Shown: piece after piece, positions 41,526 to 51,301 of the stretch
Numbering within the stretch: position 1 is the first letter of the stretch
Layout: each line of letters opens with the position of its first letter
NCBI GenBank assembly: GCA_009843505.1
Contig: VYDI01000027.1
Coordinates: 165,684-229,683, forward strand
Length of the DNA stretch: 64,000 nucleotides
Direction: 5' to 3'
Source: Holophagales bacterium
Lineage (GTDB): Bacteria; Acidobacteriota; Thermoanaerobaculia; Multivoradales; Multivoraceae
Notes under the pieces: model-generated
What the model was told of the DNA's origin: nothing
The model's input: the letters and a program-made list of their open reading frames with translations, nothing else
Database searches by the model: none
Made by a program: the position numbers and the translations under genes

Positions 41526-42356
41526 ATGTCTTTCCACGCCTTTACCGGTACCGATACCTACCTTGCATCGCCTGAACTGAGGGACTCGGTGAATGTCGCC
41601 TCGGCTCTCGAGAAGCCGCTCCTCGTACGGGGCGAGCCCGGCACCGGCAAGACGGTGCTCGCCGAGGCGATCGCCGAGAACCTGGTCATGGAGCTCCTGA
41701 CCTGGAACATCAAGTCGACAAGCAAGGCCCAGGAAGGCCTCTATGTGTACGACACGGTGCAGCGCCTGAACGACGCCCGCTTCGGCGACCGGGACATCAC
41801 CGACATCTCGCAGTACATCAAGTACGGGCCCCTGGGAGAGTCCTTCCTGAAGGACCAGCGGGTGGTTTTGCTGATCGACGAGATCGACAAGGCGGACATG
41901 GAGTTTCCGAACGACCTGCTGCACGAACTGGACCGGATGAGCTTCTTCGTTCACGAGACGGGCAGGCAGCACGCCGCCAGGTTCCGGCCGATCGTGGTCA
42001 TCACCTCGAACAACGAGAAGGAACTGCCGGACGCCTTCCTGCGCCGCTGCGTGTTCCACTACATCGCCTTCCCGGACAAGGCGGAGATGGAGGACATCAT
42101 CCGCGTCCACCACCCTGACGTCGAGGACGAACTGCTGCGGCAGGTGCTGTTGCGGTTCTACTGGCTCCGCGACCTGCCGGAGCTGCGCAAGAAGCCGTCG
42201 ACCAGCGAACTGATCGACTGGATCGCCGCGCTGCGCCGCGGCGGCGTGAGCACGGAGTCGATCGAGAGTGAGCTACCCTTCCTGGGAGTCCTGATGAAGC
42301 GGGAGAACGACCTGGAAGCGGTCATGGCCGCTCATCGCCGCGGCCGCGTCAACTGA
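41526..42356 (+). CDS. MoxR-family AAA+ ATPase
   Basis: A 276-residue single-domain AAA+ ATPase. Walker A is GEPGTGKTVLAEAIA and Walker B LLIDEIDKAD; the sensor segment IVVITSNNEKELPDAFLRRCVFHY is typical of MoxR proteins. Such ATPases act with VWA-domain partners to insert metals or remodel protein complexes. Its partner is the next gene, 35 nt downstream. GGAGGATAGAGGG precedes the ATG. Confidence 0.92.
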   Translation: MSFHAFTGTDTYLASPELRDSVNVASALEKPLLVRGEPGTGKTVLAEAIAENLVMELLTWNIKSTSKAQEGLYVYDTVQRLNDARFGDRDITDISQYIKYGPLGESFLKDQRVVLLIDEIDKADMEFPNDLLHELDRMSFFVHETGRQHAARFRPIVVITSNNEKELPDAFLRRCVFHYIAFPDKAEMEDIIRVHHPDVEDELLRQVLLRFYWLRDLPELRKKPSTSELIDWIAALRRGGVSTESIESELPFLGVLMKRENDLEAVMAAHRRGRVN

Positions 42357-42391
42357 CCTCAGCCCGAATCAACTCCAACGCAGTCCCAGCC

Positions 42392-43585
42392 ATGTTCGTC
42401 GACTTCTTCTACCACTTGAGGGGCTACGGCCTGAAGGTGACGATCACGGAGTGGCTGTCGCTGATGAAGGCGCTGGCGATCGGCCACAGCCGTGCGGATC
42501 TGCACGTGTTCTACAACCTGGCCCGGTGCCTGATGGTCAAGCGGGAGGCGGACTTCGACAACTACGACCGCGCCTTCGCTTCGTTCTTCATGGGGGTGGA
42601 GAACCACTTCGACATCAGTGATGAGCTGCTGGAGTGGCTTTCCAAGCCGGAACTGCCGCGGGAGTTGACGGACGAGGAGCGCGCGAAACTCGAGGCACTC
42701 GACCTGGACGAACTCCGCGAGCGCTTCAAGGAGTTGCTCGACGAGCAGAAGGAGCGGCACGACGGCGGCGACCGCTGGATCGGGACAGGCGGCATGTCAC
42801 CCTTTGGCCACGGCGGCGAACATCCGACGGGGGTTCGGATCGGTGGTTCGGGCGGAGGCCGTTCGGCCGTTCAGGTGGCGACCGACCGTCGCTTCCGCAA
42901 CCTGCGCTCGGACCGCATCCTGGACACGCGACAGATCGGGCTGGCGTTGCGTCGGCTTCGCAAGCTGGACAAGGACGAGGGTCCCGAGGAACTCGATATC
43001 GACGAGACGATCGACAGCAGCGCCCGCAACGCCGGCGAGATCGACCTCGTGTTCCGGCCGCCGAAGCGCAACCGGATCAAGCTGCTGCTGCTGATCGACG
43101 TTGGCGGCTCGATGGACCCGCACACCCTGCTCTGCGAGAGGCTGTTCTCCGCCGCGCACAAGGCGAACCACTTCAAGAAGTTCGAGTTCAAGTTCTTCCA
43201 CAACTGCGTGTACGAGAACCTGTACACGGACATCAGCCGCTGGAAGGGCGAGGCAACGTCCCAGATCCTGAAGCGCCTGGACCACACGTGGTCCGTGTGC
43301 CTGGTCGGGGATGCCTGGATGAGCCCGTACGAGTTGACCCACACCGGCGGAGCGATCGACTACTACCACACGAACCAGGTCACCGGCCTCGACTGGCTCC
43401 GCAAGTTCCGCGACCGCTGCCCGAACTCGATCTGGCTCAACCCGGAACCGAGGCGCATATGGAACGCGCCGACGATCCACCTGATCCGGCAGGTGTTCCC
43501 GATGTTCGAGTTGACCATCGACGGTCTGACCGAGGGCATCGACGTGCTGCGGGGCATTCGGCCGAATCGCGCTCTCGCCGCCTGA
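42392..43585 (+). CDS. VWA domain protein (CoxE-like), partner of MoxR
   Basis: A 397-residue protein. The N-terminal half is helical and charged (residues ~1-150), followed by a Gly-rich linker (about 130-155). The VWA domain has the MIDAS-like DVGGSMDP, the form seen in the CoxE family where DxGxS replaces DxSxS. Conserved FKFFHNCVYENLY and LVGDAWMSPYEL follow. No membrane segment is seen, so it is probably cytoplasmic and works with the MoxR ATPase. No CO dehydrogenase or other obvious client gene is adjacent. Confidence 0.88.
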   Translation: MFVDFFYHLRGYGLKVTITEWLSLMKALAIGHSRADLHVFYNLARCLMVKREADFDNYDRAFASFFMGVENHFDISDELLEWLSKPELPRELTDEERAKLEALDLDELRERFKELLDEQKERHDGGDRWIGTGGMSPFGHGGEHPTGVRIGGSGGGRSAVQVATDRRFRNLRSDRILDTRQIGLALRRLRKLDKDEGPEELDIDETIDSSARNAGEIDLVFRPPKRNRIKLLLLIDVGGSMDPHTLLCERLFSAAHKANHFKKFEFKFFHNCVYENLYTDISRWKGEATSQILKRLDHTWSVCLVGDAWMSPYELTHTGGAIDYYHTNQVTGLDWLRKFRDRCPNSIWLNPEPRRIWNAPTIHLIRQVFPMFELTIDGLTEGIDVLRGIRPNRALAA

Positions 43586-43646
43586 CCTGAGCTGCGCCCG
43601 TGCCGGCGGCGCTGCGCCGGCGGAATGACGGGCGGATCCGAAGGGT

Positions 43647-43658
43647 TACACTGTCCCA
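43647..43658 (+). promoter_or_regulatory. -10 element of a probable leaderless DUF3014 transcript
   Basis: TACACT (43647-43652) is followed by 6 nt and then the ATG, so the predicted +1 is the A of the start codon. The -35 candidate is ATGACG, 16 nt upstream. No ribosome binding site is possible between the two. A GC-rich hairpin around 43600-43622 may end the VWA transcript. Confidence 0.45.
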
Positions 43659-44597
43659 ATGGACGACAAGCCCACGGGTGGGGATCGGCCTGAGGAGACG
43701 CTGCCGGACGGACAAGGGCCGGAAGGGACCGAGCCGGACGTTGGCGGTCCGCGCTTCGATCTGCCCCTGGACCTGAGCGGGGAGGAGGGCGTCCCCTCCG
43801 AAGAGGAGCCCGCGGAACGTTCCGGCACACTGACGGTCATCGTCATCGCGGCCTTGATCGTGATCGGCGCGGGTGTCGTCCTCTGGTGGTGGTACACGAG
43901 CCGCGGGGCAGGTTCGGCCGGCGAAGGTGCGGCGGAGGTCCCGGCGCCGGCCGTCGGTGAAGCGGCCCTCGAGCCGGCGGCGGAATCCGAACCTCTCGCC
44001 GAACCGGCTGCGCCGGAGCCGGAGCCGGACCTGGCCGGGAGCGACTCTCTGATTCGGGAGATCGTCGGCGGTCTGTCCCGGCACGCGGAGTGGGTCGCCT
44101 GGCTCGCTCCCGAAGAGCTGGCGATCAGTTTCGTGCGCTCGGTAGGCGCCGTTGCCTACGACGAGCCGCCCCAGAACGGCCTTGAGCCGTTGCAACCCGA
44201 GGACGGTTTCAGTGTCGTCCGGCGCGGGCAGCGCTTCTACCCGGCGGAGACCAGCTACCGCCGCTACGACCTGGCGGTGGAGGTCTTCGATTCGATCGAC
44301 GTCACCGGCGCGGCCGGAGCCTACGAGCGGCTGGAGCCGCTGTTCGAGCGGGCCCACGACGAACTCGGGTACCCCGGCGAGTTCGGCGACACGCTCGAAC
44401 TCGCCGTGACCAAGCTGCTCTCGACTCCGATGCCTGAGTCTTCACCCGAACTCCGCTTGCGGGTGATCAGCTTCGAGTACGTCGATCCGGAACTCGAGGG
44501 CCTGAGCCCGGCCCAGAAGCTACTCTTGCGGCTCGGCCCCGAGAACGGCGAGCGGGTACGTTCCAAGCTCAGGGAGCTCTACGGGGCGCTCGAGTAA
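43659..44597 (+). CDS. DUF3014 domain membrane protein
   Basis: A 312-residue protein. An acidic, Pro/Gly-rich cytoplasmic N-terminus (about 1-48) is followed by a single membrane helix (TVIVIAALIVIGAGVVLWWW, about 50-70), a Pro/Ala/Glu linker, and a C-terminal domain (about 125-310) with RHAEWVAWLAPEELAISFVRSV and FYPAETSYRRYDLAVEVFDSID. The last matches the DUF3014 family, whose function is unknown. It converges with xylB, 5 nt away. Confidence 0.78.
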   Translation: MDDKPTGGDRPEETLPDGQGPEGTEPDVGGPRFDLPLDLSGEEGVPSEEEPAERSGTLTVIVIAALIVIGAGVVLWWWYTSRGAGSAGEGAAEVPAPAVGEAALEPAAESEPLAEPAAPEPEPDLAGSDSLIREIVGGLSRHAEWVAWLAPEELAISFVRSVGAVAYDEPPQNGLEPLQPEDGFSVVRRGQRFYPAETSYRRYDLAVEVFDSIDVTGAAGAYERLEPLFERAHDELGYPGEFGDTLELAVTKLLSTPMPESSPELRLRVISFEYVDPELEGLSPAQKLLLRLGPENGERVRSKLRELYGALE

Positions 44598-44602
44598 CCG
44601 GG

Positions 44603-46171
44603 TCAGCCGGCGGCAGCGCGCTGAGCTTCGGCGTACCGGGGCAGCATGGCGTCGTAGATCGCCACCGCTTCCGGCCGTGGTTCTGCGGAAGGACCGGCTT
44701 CGCCGGCGGGTGGCAGGGGAGGCAGTTGTTGCCCGGTGGCGCGAAGCGCGGCGCCGAGCGCGGCGCCGTCCGACACCTCGAGGCTCTCGACCCGGCAGCC
44801 GAGAACGTCGGCAGCGATCTGCAGGAGTTCACGGTTCTGCGCGCCGCCGCCGGTGGCGACGAGGCGCTTCGGCCGGGTCGCCATCCACGCGGAATTGAGC
44901 CGCATCGACAGGAACTGGCCTTCGACCACCGCCCGGCAGTTCCGGGCGGCCTGCTCCGGCCCGTCGCCTAGTCCGCCCAGCCGATGGACCTGGGGAGTCG
45001 CTACCCGCGGCACGATCTCGGGTTCGAACCAGGGCAGCATCATCATGCCGTCGTTGCCGGGCGGCGTTGCCCGCAGAGCGGCGTCGAAGCCCGGCCAGTC
45101 CAGTCCGTACCGGTCCCGCACCGCCTCGCGCGCGAGCGAGCCGTTGCGGAAGCAGATGAGGCTCATCGGGTGACCGCTCGGGGCGACGAACACGTGTCCA
45201 TTCGCCTCCGGGTCGACCGCGACCTCCTTCAGGAGCCCGAAGTAGGTGTCGCTCGTGCCAAGACTCAGGACCGCCTCTCCAGGTTCGCGGACGCCGACGC
45301 CGACCAGGGAGCAGGGGTTGTCGCCCGAGCCGGCGACAACCTGTGCCGAGGCCGGAAGACCGTATCGGGAGACGAAGTACGGCGCGATCGGTCCGACCAC
45401 GGTCCAGGGTGCGCAGGTCGGTGGCAGCCTGCGTCGGAGCCCCGCCGCGGTCGCGGCCATCGCGGCTTCGGACCATTCCCGTCGGCGGATGTCGAGCAGG
45501 TTCATCCCGGAGCCGTCGCCATGGTCGATCGGCGCGGGCCGGCCGGCCAGCACCGACGTGACGAAGGAACTGACCAGACACACGTGGGCGGCACGAGCCC
45601 ACGCCTCGGGCTCGGTCCGTGCGAACCGGCGGATCTGCGGGCCAGTGAAGCGCTCGAAGGTGTCGCTGCCGGTCAGATCGGCGACCGCGTGCGGTCCACC
45701 GAGTTCCCTGCGGATCTCTTCGCACTCTCGCGTCGTGGAGGAGTCGGTCCAGATCGGCGCCTCGGCGCGGGCCAGGACAGGCTCGATCTGCTCCGCAAGG
45801 TCCCGGTCTGCGGTCAGGGACCGGAGTACGCGGTCACTGCCGGCCAGCAAGTAGACGGAGCCGTGCTGCTGACCCGATACCGACACGCCGCTGATCTCAC
45901 GGCATGCTCCGGATCCAAGCTTCTCGAAGGCCAGGTCCAGGGCTTCGAGCCACATGCACGGCGGCACTCGCCCTATCGCCGGATCCTCGTTGGGAAGCTG
46001 TCCGTTGACGGTTCCGTACTGAGGAAGTTCCGTGTCGTAGTGAACACTGACCCGAGCGGCAATGCGGCTGGCACGGTTCTCCAGCTCGCCTTCCGCCGGC
46101 TGCGCTTCGACCAGGATCGCGGTCAGACTCTGGGTACCGACGTCGATTCCGAGGTAGAAGACGCCACTCAC
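44603..46171 (-). CDS. xylB: Xylulokinase (FGGY family)
   Basis: A 522-residue FGGY-family sugar kinase. The N-terminal phosphate-binding loop is YLGIDVGTQSLTAIL, the substrate region has VSVSGQQHGSVYLL, and the C-terminal ATP site is VATGGGAQNRELLQ. It would phosphorylate D-xylulose produced by the XylA encoded immediately upstream. The GTG start at 46171 overlaps the xylA stop as GTGA; a longer frame shadows xylA and is rejected. It is last in the Gfo/Idh-TIM-xylA-xylB operon. Confidence 0.88.
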   Translation of the reverse strand: MSGVFYLGIDVGTQSLTAILVEAQPAEGELENRASRIAARVSVHYDTELPQYGTVNGQLPNEDPAIGRVPPCMWLEALDLAFEKLGSGACREISGVSVSGQQHGSVYLLAGSDRVLRSLTADRDLAEQIEPVLARAEAPIWTDSSTTRECEEIRRELGGPHAVADLTGSDTFERFTGPQIRRFARTEPEAWARAAHVCLVSSFVTSVLAGRPAPIDHGDGSGMNLLDIRRREWSEAAMAATAAGLRRRLPPTCAPWTVVGPIAPYFVSRYGLPASAQVVAGSGDNPCSLVGVGVREPGEAVLSLGTSDTYFGLLKEVAVDPEANGHVFVAPSGHPMSLICFRNGSLAREAVRDRYGLDWPGFDAALRATPPGNDGMMMLPWFEPEIVPRVATPQVHRLGGLGDGPEQAARNCRAVVEGQFLSMRLNSAWMATRPKRLVATGGGAQNRELLQIAADVLGCRVESLEVSDGAALGAALRATGQQLPPLPPAGEAGPSAEPRPEAVAIYDAMLPRYAEAQRAAAG

Positions 46172-47511
46172 TCGATGCGGGTGCTGTAGAGATAGTCGTT
46201 CAGGATGCTCTCGAGCTCTTCCTGGCGTCCGCTCGTCTTCGGCGGTTCGCCGAGGCTGCCGGCCCACTGTTCCAGCTCCTCGAGGGTCGTGTCACCGGCG
46301 AGCGCCTTGCGTCCCAGGCCGCGGCGGTAGCCGGCGTACCGCTGACGGATCCGCTTGCCGGCGAGGCCGAGCACGCCGTCCTTCCGGATGCGCTCGACGA
46401 TCAGCAGCGCTTTGGCGAAAATGTCCATCGAGGCGACGTGGGCGTAGAACAGGTCGACCGTGTCGAACGAGCCCCGCCGCACCTTGGCGTCGAAGTTCAG
46501 GCCGCCCCAGCGCAGGCCGCCCTGGCCCCGGATGATGAGCAACGCCAGCACGCACTCGCGCAGGCTCATCGCGAAGTTGTCCGTGTCCCAGCCGACGCCC
46601 TCGAGGCCGCGGTTGATGTCGACGCTGCCGAGCATGCCGGCGCCCGCGGCCGTCGCCAGTTCGTGCTCGAACGAGTGAGTGGCCAGAGTGGCATGGTTCG
46701 CCTCGACGTTCAGCAGGAAGTCGTCCATCAGGTCGAACTCACGCAGGAAGTTCAGGCAGTGGCCGCAGTCGAAGTCGTACTGGTGGACCGACGGTTCCTT
46801 CGCCTTGGGCTCGAGGAAGAACTTGCCCTTGAAGCCCTGGCGGCGCGCGTAGTCGACGGCGAGTCGCAGGAAGGCGGCCATCTGCTCGCGCTCGCGGCGC
46901 ATGTCCGTGTTGATCAGGGACGTGTAGCCCTCACGGCCTCCCCAGAACACGTAGCCGGTGCCTCCGAGTGCGATCGTGGCGTCGATCGCCCGCCGCACCT
47001 GGGCGGCGGCGTGCGCGAAGACGCGCGGGTCGGGGTTGGTCGCCGCGCCGTGCGTGTAGCGCGGGTGCGAGAACAGGTTGGCAGTGCCCCAGAGCAGCTT
47101 GACGCCGGTCTCGCGCTGCCGGATTCTGGCGAGCTGAACGATCTCCTCGAGGTACTCGTTGCTCTCCGCGATCGCTCGGCCTTCGGGAGCGATATCCCGG
47201 TCGTGGAAGCAGTAGTAGCGCACTCCGAGCTTGGTGAAGAACTCGAACGCCGCGTTCAGCGTGCGGATGGCGACCTCGATCTCCGTCGGGGCGTGGTTCC
47301 AGGGCCGGTCGTACACGGGAACCGGCCCGAACGGGTCCTGGCCGCCGCCCTTGAACGTGTGCCAGTAGGCGACGGCGAACTTCAGGTGCCGCTCCATCGT
47401 TCGGTTGCCGACCTTTCGGTCGCGGTCGTAGTACTTGAAAGCCAATGGCTCCCGGCTGGCCGGCCCGTGGAAGGGGATCGGCTTGCCGATTTCGGGGAAG
47501 AATGGCGTCAT
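46168..47511 (-). CDS. xylA: Xylose isomerase
   Basis: A 447-residue class II xylose isomerase. Key segments are YRYYCFHDRDIAPEG-like catalytic His (seen as VRYYCFHDRDIAPE), FWGGREGYTSLINTD, the metal ligand Glu in FFLEPKAKEPSVHQYDFD, NVEANHATLATHSFEHEL and GSVDINRG. It interconverts D-xylose and D-xylulose. Strong identity to the family over the full length makes this one of the surest calls in the window. It is coupled to xylB downstream and follows a TIM-barrel isomerase by 24 nt. Confidence 0.96.
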   Translation of the reverse strand: MTPFFPEIGKPIPFHGPASREPLAFKYYDRDRKVGNRTMERHLKFAVAYWHTFKGGGQDPFGPVPVYDRPWNHAPTEIEVAIRTLNAAFEFFTKLGVRYYCFHDRDIAPEGRAIAESNEYLEEIVQLARIRQRETGVKLLWGTANLFSHPRYTHGAATNPDPRVFAHAAAQVRRAIDATIALGGTGYVFWGGREGYTSLINTDMRREREQMAAFLRLAVDYARRQGFKGKFFLEPKAKEPSVHQYDFDCGHCLNFLREFDLMDDFLLNVEANHATLATHSFEHELATAAGAGMLGSVDINRGLEGVGWDTDNFAMSLRECVLALLIIRGQGGLRWGGLNFDAKVRRGSFDTVDLFYAHVASMDIFAKALLIVERIRKDGVLGLAGKRIRQRYAGYRRGLGRKALAGDTTLEELEQWAGSLGEPPKTSGRQEELESILNDYLYSTRIE

Positions 47512-47535
47512 CTCGGAGTTCGCCTCATGCGTCCG

Positions 47536-48531
47536 TCAGTTGTCTTCGAAGGCGGCGTCGAAGGCGATCGCGGACGGTGCGAAGTCGAGCGCCCTGACGA
47601 ACTCCGCCGCTTCGGCGGCGCCATGCTCCCGGTCCATGCCGGAGTCCTCCCACTCGACCGAGAGCGGTCCGTCGTAGCCGATGTCGTTCAGCGCACGGAT
47701 GATCTCCTCGAAGTCGACGGAGCCGCGACCGGGCGAGCGGAAGTCCCAGAACCGGCGGTGGTCGCCGAAGTTCGTGTGCCCACCGAAGACGCCGCACGGT
47801 TTCGGCTGGTCGGACCACCACGCGTCCTTGATGTGGACGTGGAATATGCGGTCGCTGAAGCGGCGGATGAAGTCGACGTAGTCGACGCCCTGGTAGCCGA
47901 GATGGCTCGGGTCGTAGTTGAAGCCGAAGGCGGGGTGGCCGCCCAGAGCCTCTATGGCGCGCTCGGCGCTTACCGTGTCGAAGGCGATCTCGGTCGGGTG
48001 GACCTCGAGGCCGAAACGGACGCCCAGCTCCCGGTAGGCATCGAGGATCGGCGTCCAGCGGGCGGCGAAGTCGGCGAAGCCGTCGTCGATCATGGAAGGC
48101 GGCACCGGCGGGAAGGAGTAGAGCAGGTGCCAGATCGAGCTGCCGGTGAAGCCGTTGACGACCGAGAGGCCGAGGGCCTTCGCGGCTTCGCCGGTGCGGA
48201 TCATCTCGTCGGCGGCGCGCTTGCGGACGTCTTCCGGATCGCCGTCGCCCCAGACGTGAGGCGGCAGGATCGCCTCGTGGCGGGCGTCGATCCGGTCGCA
48301 GACCGCCTGGCCGACCAGGTGGTTGCTGATCGCGTGGAGCTCGAGATCGTTCGAGGCGAGCAACTCGCGTCGGGAGGAGGCATAGGCTCGATCGCAGCGG
48401 TCGACCTCCACGTGGTCGCCCCAGCAGGCGAGTTCCACGCCGTCGTAGCCGAGGTCCCGGGCCAGGGGGCAGAGGTCGGCGACGGACAGATCGGCCCACT
48501 GGCCGGTGAACAGGGTAACGGGTCGGGCCAC
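47536..48531 (-). CDS. Sugar phosphate isomerase/epimerase-like TIM-barrel protein
   Basis: A 331-residue xylose-isomerase-like TIM barrel (AP endonuclease 2 superfamily). Metal-site segments visible are [40 protein letters not shown] and [11 protein letters not shown]. These enzymes act on inositol or sugar derivatives, often together with an oxidoreductase, as in this operon. It lies between the Gfo/Idh gene (28 nt upstream) and xylA. The exact substrate is unknown. Confidence 0.88.
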   Translation of the reverse strand: MARPVTLFTGQWADLSVADLCPLARDLGYDGVELACWGDHVEVDRCDRAYASSRRELLASNDLELHAISNHLVGQAVCDRIDARHEAILPPHVWGDGDPEDVRKRAADEMIRTGEAAKALGLSVVNGFTGSSIWHLLYSFPPVPPSMIDDGFADFAARWTPILDAYRELGVRFGLEVHPTEIAFDTVSAERAIEALGGHPAFGFNYDPSHLGYQGVDYVDFIRRFSDRIFHVHIKDAWWSDQPKPCGVFGGHTNFGDHRRFWDFRSPGRGSVDFEEIIRALNDIGYDGPLSVEWEDSGMDREHGAAEAAEFVRALDFAPSAIAFDAAFEDN

Positions 48532-48559
48532 GGTGCGTCTCCTACGGGTTACTGCCGCG

Positions 48560-49717
48560 TCAGGCCGGCATGCTGAGCCACTTCTGGTCGCTTTCGCTGC
48601 TGGCGACGACCGTCTCGATGAACTGCATCCCGCGCAGGCCGTCGTACACGGTGGGGAAGTCGAGCATCGTCGCGTCGGGTTCGACGCCGCGACGGCGGCA
48701 GTCCAGCGTCCGCGCGAAGTTCCGGTAGAGGTTGGCGAACGCCTCGAGGAACCCCTCGGGATGGCCGGCGGGCAACCTCGTGTGCGCCGCCGCGTCGTCG
48801 GAAAGCCCCTGGCTGGAGGTGCGGAGGACCTCGCGTGGCCGGTCGAGCCACTTGAGGATCAGGGTGTTCGGCTCTTCCTGGTGCCACTCCAGGCCGCCCG
48901 ACTCGCCGTAGACGCGGATCGCCAGGGCGTTCTCCTCGTCGATCGAGATCTGGGAGGCGTAGAGCACGCCGCGGGCGCCGTTGTCGAAGCGCAGCAGGAT
49001 GTTGCCGTCGTCCTCGAGCGGCCGCCCGTCGACGAAGGTGGTCAGGTCCGCGCACAGCGACTCGATGCGGAGCCCGGTGATCGCCTCGGCCAGGTTCTCG
49101 GCGTGGGTGCCGATGTCGCCGATGCAGCAACTGATGCCCGCGCGTTCCGGATCCGTGCGCCAGTCCGCCTGCTTCTGGCCCTCCGACTCGAGCTTCGTGG
49201 CGAGCCAGCCCTGCGGGTACTCGACGACGATCTTGCGAATCCTGCCGAGCTGGCCGCCGCGGACGCGGTGCCGGGCCTCCTTGACCATCGGGTAGCCGGT
49301 GTAGTTGTGGGTCAGCCCGAAGACCAGACCGGTCTGCTCGACGAGCTCCACCAGGACTTCGGCCTCGGCCGCCGACTTCGTCATCGGCTTGTCGCTCATC
49401 ACGTGGAAGCCGGCTTCGAGCGCCGCCCTGGCGACCGGGAAGTGCATGTGGTTGGGCGTGACGATGGATACGAAGTCCATCTGCTCGGCGGGGTCGAGGG
49501 CGGCTTCGCTCTGCATCATTTCCTGGTAGGTGCCGTAGCAGCGTTCCGGCGGCAGGAAGAGGTCGGCGCCGGAGGCGCGGGAGCGCCCGGGATCCGAGCT
49601 GAAGGCGCCACAGACGAGCTCGATCAGGCCGTCGAGCCCGGCCGCCATCCGGTGCACGGCGCCGATGAAGGCGCCCTGGCCGCCGCCGACCATGCCCATG
49701 CGGATCTTCCGTTCCAT
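48560..49717 (-). CDS. Gfo/Idh/MocA-family oxidoreductase
   Basis: A 385-residue NAD(P)-dependent sugar oxidoreductase. The Rossmann motif [18 protein letters not shown] starts at residue ~7, the EKP-like loop appears as [20 protein letters not shown], and the C-terminal sheet includes [11 protein letters not shown] and [16 protein letters not shown] with a His at the catalytic position. It is the first gene of the xyl operon. A TAGTCT -10-like box is on the minus strand at 49759-49754, upstream of the ATG. Confidence 0.92.
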   Translation of the reverse strand: MERKIRMGMVGGGQGAFIGAVHRMAAGLDGLIELVCGAFSSDPGRSRASGADLFLPPERCYGTYQEMMQSEAALDPAEQMDFVSIVTPNHMHFPVARAALEAGFHVMSDKPMTKSAAEAEVLVELVEQTGLVFGLTHNYTGYPMVKEARHRVRGGQLGRIRKIVVEYPQGWLATKLESEGQKQADWRTDPERAGISCCIGDIGTHAENLAEAITGLRIESLCADLTTFVDGRPLEDDGNILLRFDNGARGVLYASQISIDEENALAIRVYGESGGLEWHQEEPNTLILKWLDRPREVLRTSSQGLSDDAAAHTRLPAGHPEGFLEAFANLYRNFARTLDCRRRGVEPDATMLDFPTVYDGLRGMQFIETVVASSESDQKWLSMPA

Positions 49718-49784
49718 CGCTGTCTCTCCAGGCTGCTCGCGGTGCGAGCGGCGAGACTAGCGCAATGGAGCGGGCATGCAGCCG

Positions 49785-51230
49785 CTAGCCGGCGCCTCCG
49801 TCATTCGCGCCCTCCTGAATCGCGAAGAGCTCCGAGCGGGTGGCGAGGTAGATCACGCCGTCCTTGGCGAAGGGGGTCGTGTACACGGCCCCCTCCATGA
49901 AGACCTCGTTGATCAGTTTCTCCTCGCGGCCGGTGGCCAGGATCGCGACCTCGCCGTCCTCGTCCCCGATGTAGATCCTCCCGTCGGCGACGAAGGTCGA
50001 GCCCCAGATCGCCGCGTATGCATGGTGCATCCACTGCAGTTCGCCGGTTTCCTCGTCGAAACAGTAGATGTGGCCGGAGAGATCAGCGATGTAGACCAGT
50101 CCGTCGTGTACGGAAGCGGTCGACATCGTGCGGTTGAAGTCCTCACCGCCGACGTGCCAGATCTCGCCCGACTCGGTGATGTCGCCGGTCCCCGACGCGT
50201 CGATCTTGAAGAAGTGGCCTGGACCCTCGCCGTGCTCCGGATCCTGTCCGACGCCGATGTAGACGACTTCGTGGTGGAAGACGGGAGTGGAGATGATGTT
50301 GTTGCGAGTACCCTTGCCCCCGAGTTCCCAGACCGAGTCCTTCGGGTTCGCGTCGAAGGTCCAGATCAGCTCGCCGGTGTCCGGCGCGAAGGAGTAGATG
50401 ACACCGTCGCCGCCTGGAATCACGACTTGTTCGCGGCCGCCGGCCACCCCGTAGGCCGGGTTGGACCAGGTTCCATGGAGAATGCTCTCGAGGGGGTGGG
50501 CGCTTTCCCACACCAGTTCACCAGTGTGCTTGTTCAGCGCCACGAAGCTCGGTCCGAGCGGCGACGGGATGTTGATGTGGCCCTCGTCGACCCCCTGGCC
50601 TGTCGTCGCCACGACGACGTCGCCGACCACAATGGGCGATCCGGCGGCGAGATTGTGGGGAAAGACGTCGAGTTCGGCGATCGTGTCGTAGATCCAGAGG
50701 ATGTCTGCGTCCTGTTCGTGGCTGTACTGCTCGTCCTGCATGCCGTCGTTGCCGTCCGCGAAGCCGTCGACATCGACTGCCACGAACTCGCCCCGGTTGG
50801 AGACGTAGTAGGCCACGCCATCCTCGATGAAGGGAGTTGAGCAGATGCCCTGGAGCGGCCAGTCGTTCACCCGTCCGGCCGGCAGCTTGTCGTGCGTGGC
50901 CTGCCACAGCATTTCGCCGTCGCTCTCGCGGAAGGCGATGAGGATCCCCTTGTCGCCGACGATGCCGGGACGGCGTTCGCCCTCGTTGTTCGTGCCGACA
51001 AAGACCTTGCCGTCGTAGATGACGGGCCCGGCGTAGGTCTGGGAACCGAGCTTCTGCCGCCACTTGATGTTCTTCCCGCTGAGCACGTCCCAGTCGGTGG
51101 GAAGGCCGGTCTCGGACGACACCATGTTGCGGGACGGGGTCAAGCCGAACATGGCCGGCGGATCTTCCGCTACTGCCGCGACGCTCCCCGCCGAGATCAG
51201 AATCGCTACTGCCAGCCCTGGCTTGCTCAT
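49785..51230 (-). CDS. Secreted PQQ-like beta-propeller protein
   Basis: A 481-residue protein with a signal peptide (ISAGSVAAVAE). Tryptophan-docking blades recur: LIAFRESDGEMLWQA, VALNKHTGELVWES, YSFAPDTGELIWTFD, YCFDEETGELQWMH. The N-terminal MFGLTPSRNMVSSETGLPTDWD is common in quinoprotein-like proteins of environmental bacteria. No catalytic role can be assigned. It lies 67 nt upstream of the Gfo/Idh gene start and 71 nt downstream of a second propeller gene on the same strand. AAGGAGCGGAG precedes its ATG. Confidence 0.82.
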   Translation of the reverse strand: MSKPGLAVAILISAGSVAAVAEDPPAMFGLTPSRNMVSSETGLPTDWDVLSGKNIKWRQKLGSQTYAGPVIYDGKVFVGTNNEGERRPGIVGDKGILIAFRESDGEMLWQATHDKLPAGRVNDWPLQGICSTPFIEDGVAYYVSNRGEFVAVDVDGFADGNDGMQDEQYSHEQDADILWIYDTIAELDVFPHNLAAGSPIVVGDVVVATTGQGVDEGHINIPSPLGPSFVALNKHTGELVWESAHPLESILHGTWSNPAYGVAGGREQVVIPGGDGVIYSFAPDTGELIWTFDANPKDSVWELGGKGTRNNIISTPVFHHEVVYIGVGQDPEHGEGPGHFFKIDASGTGDITESGEIWHVGGEDFNRTMSTASVHDGLVYIADLSGHIYCFDEETGELQWMHHAYAAIWGSTFVADGRIYIGDEDGEVAILATGREEKLINEVFMEGAVYTTPFAKDGVIYLATRSELFAIQEGANDGGAG

Positions 51231-51301
51231 TCTCCGCTCCTTGGGTTCAGTGGATTGCCGCTGCCCTCTTCTCGTCGTTCACGGATCGGACCTTCGGATG
51301 T

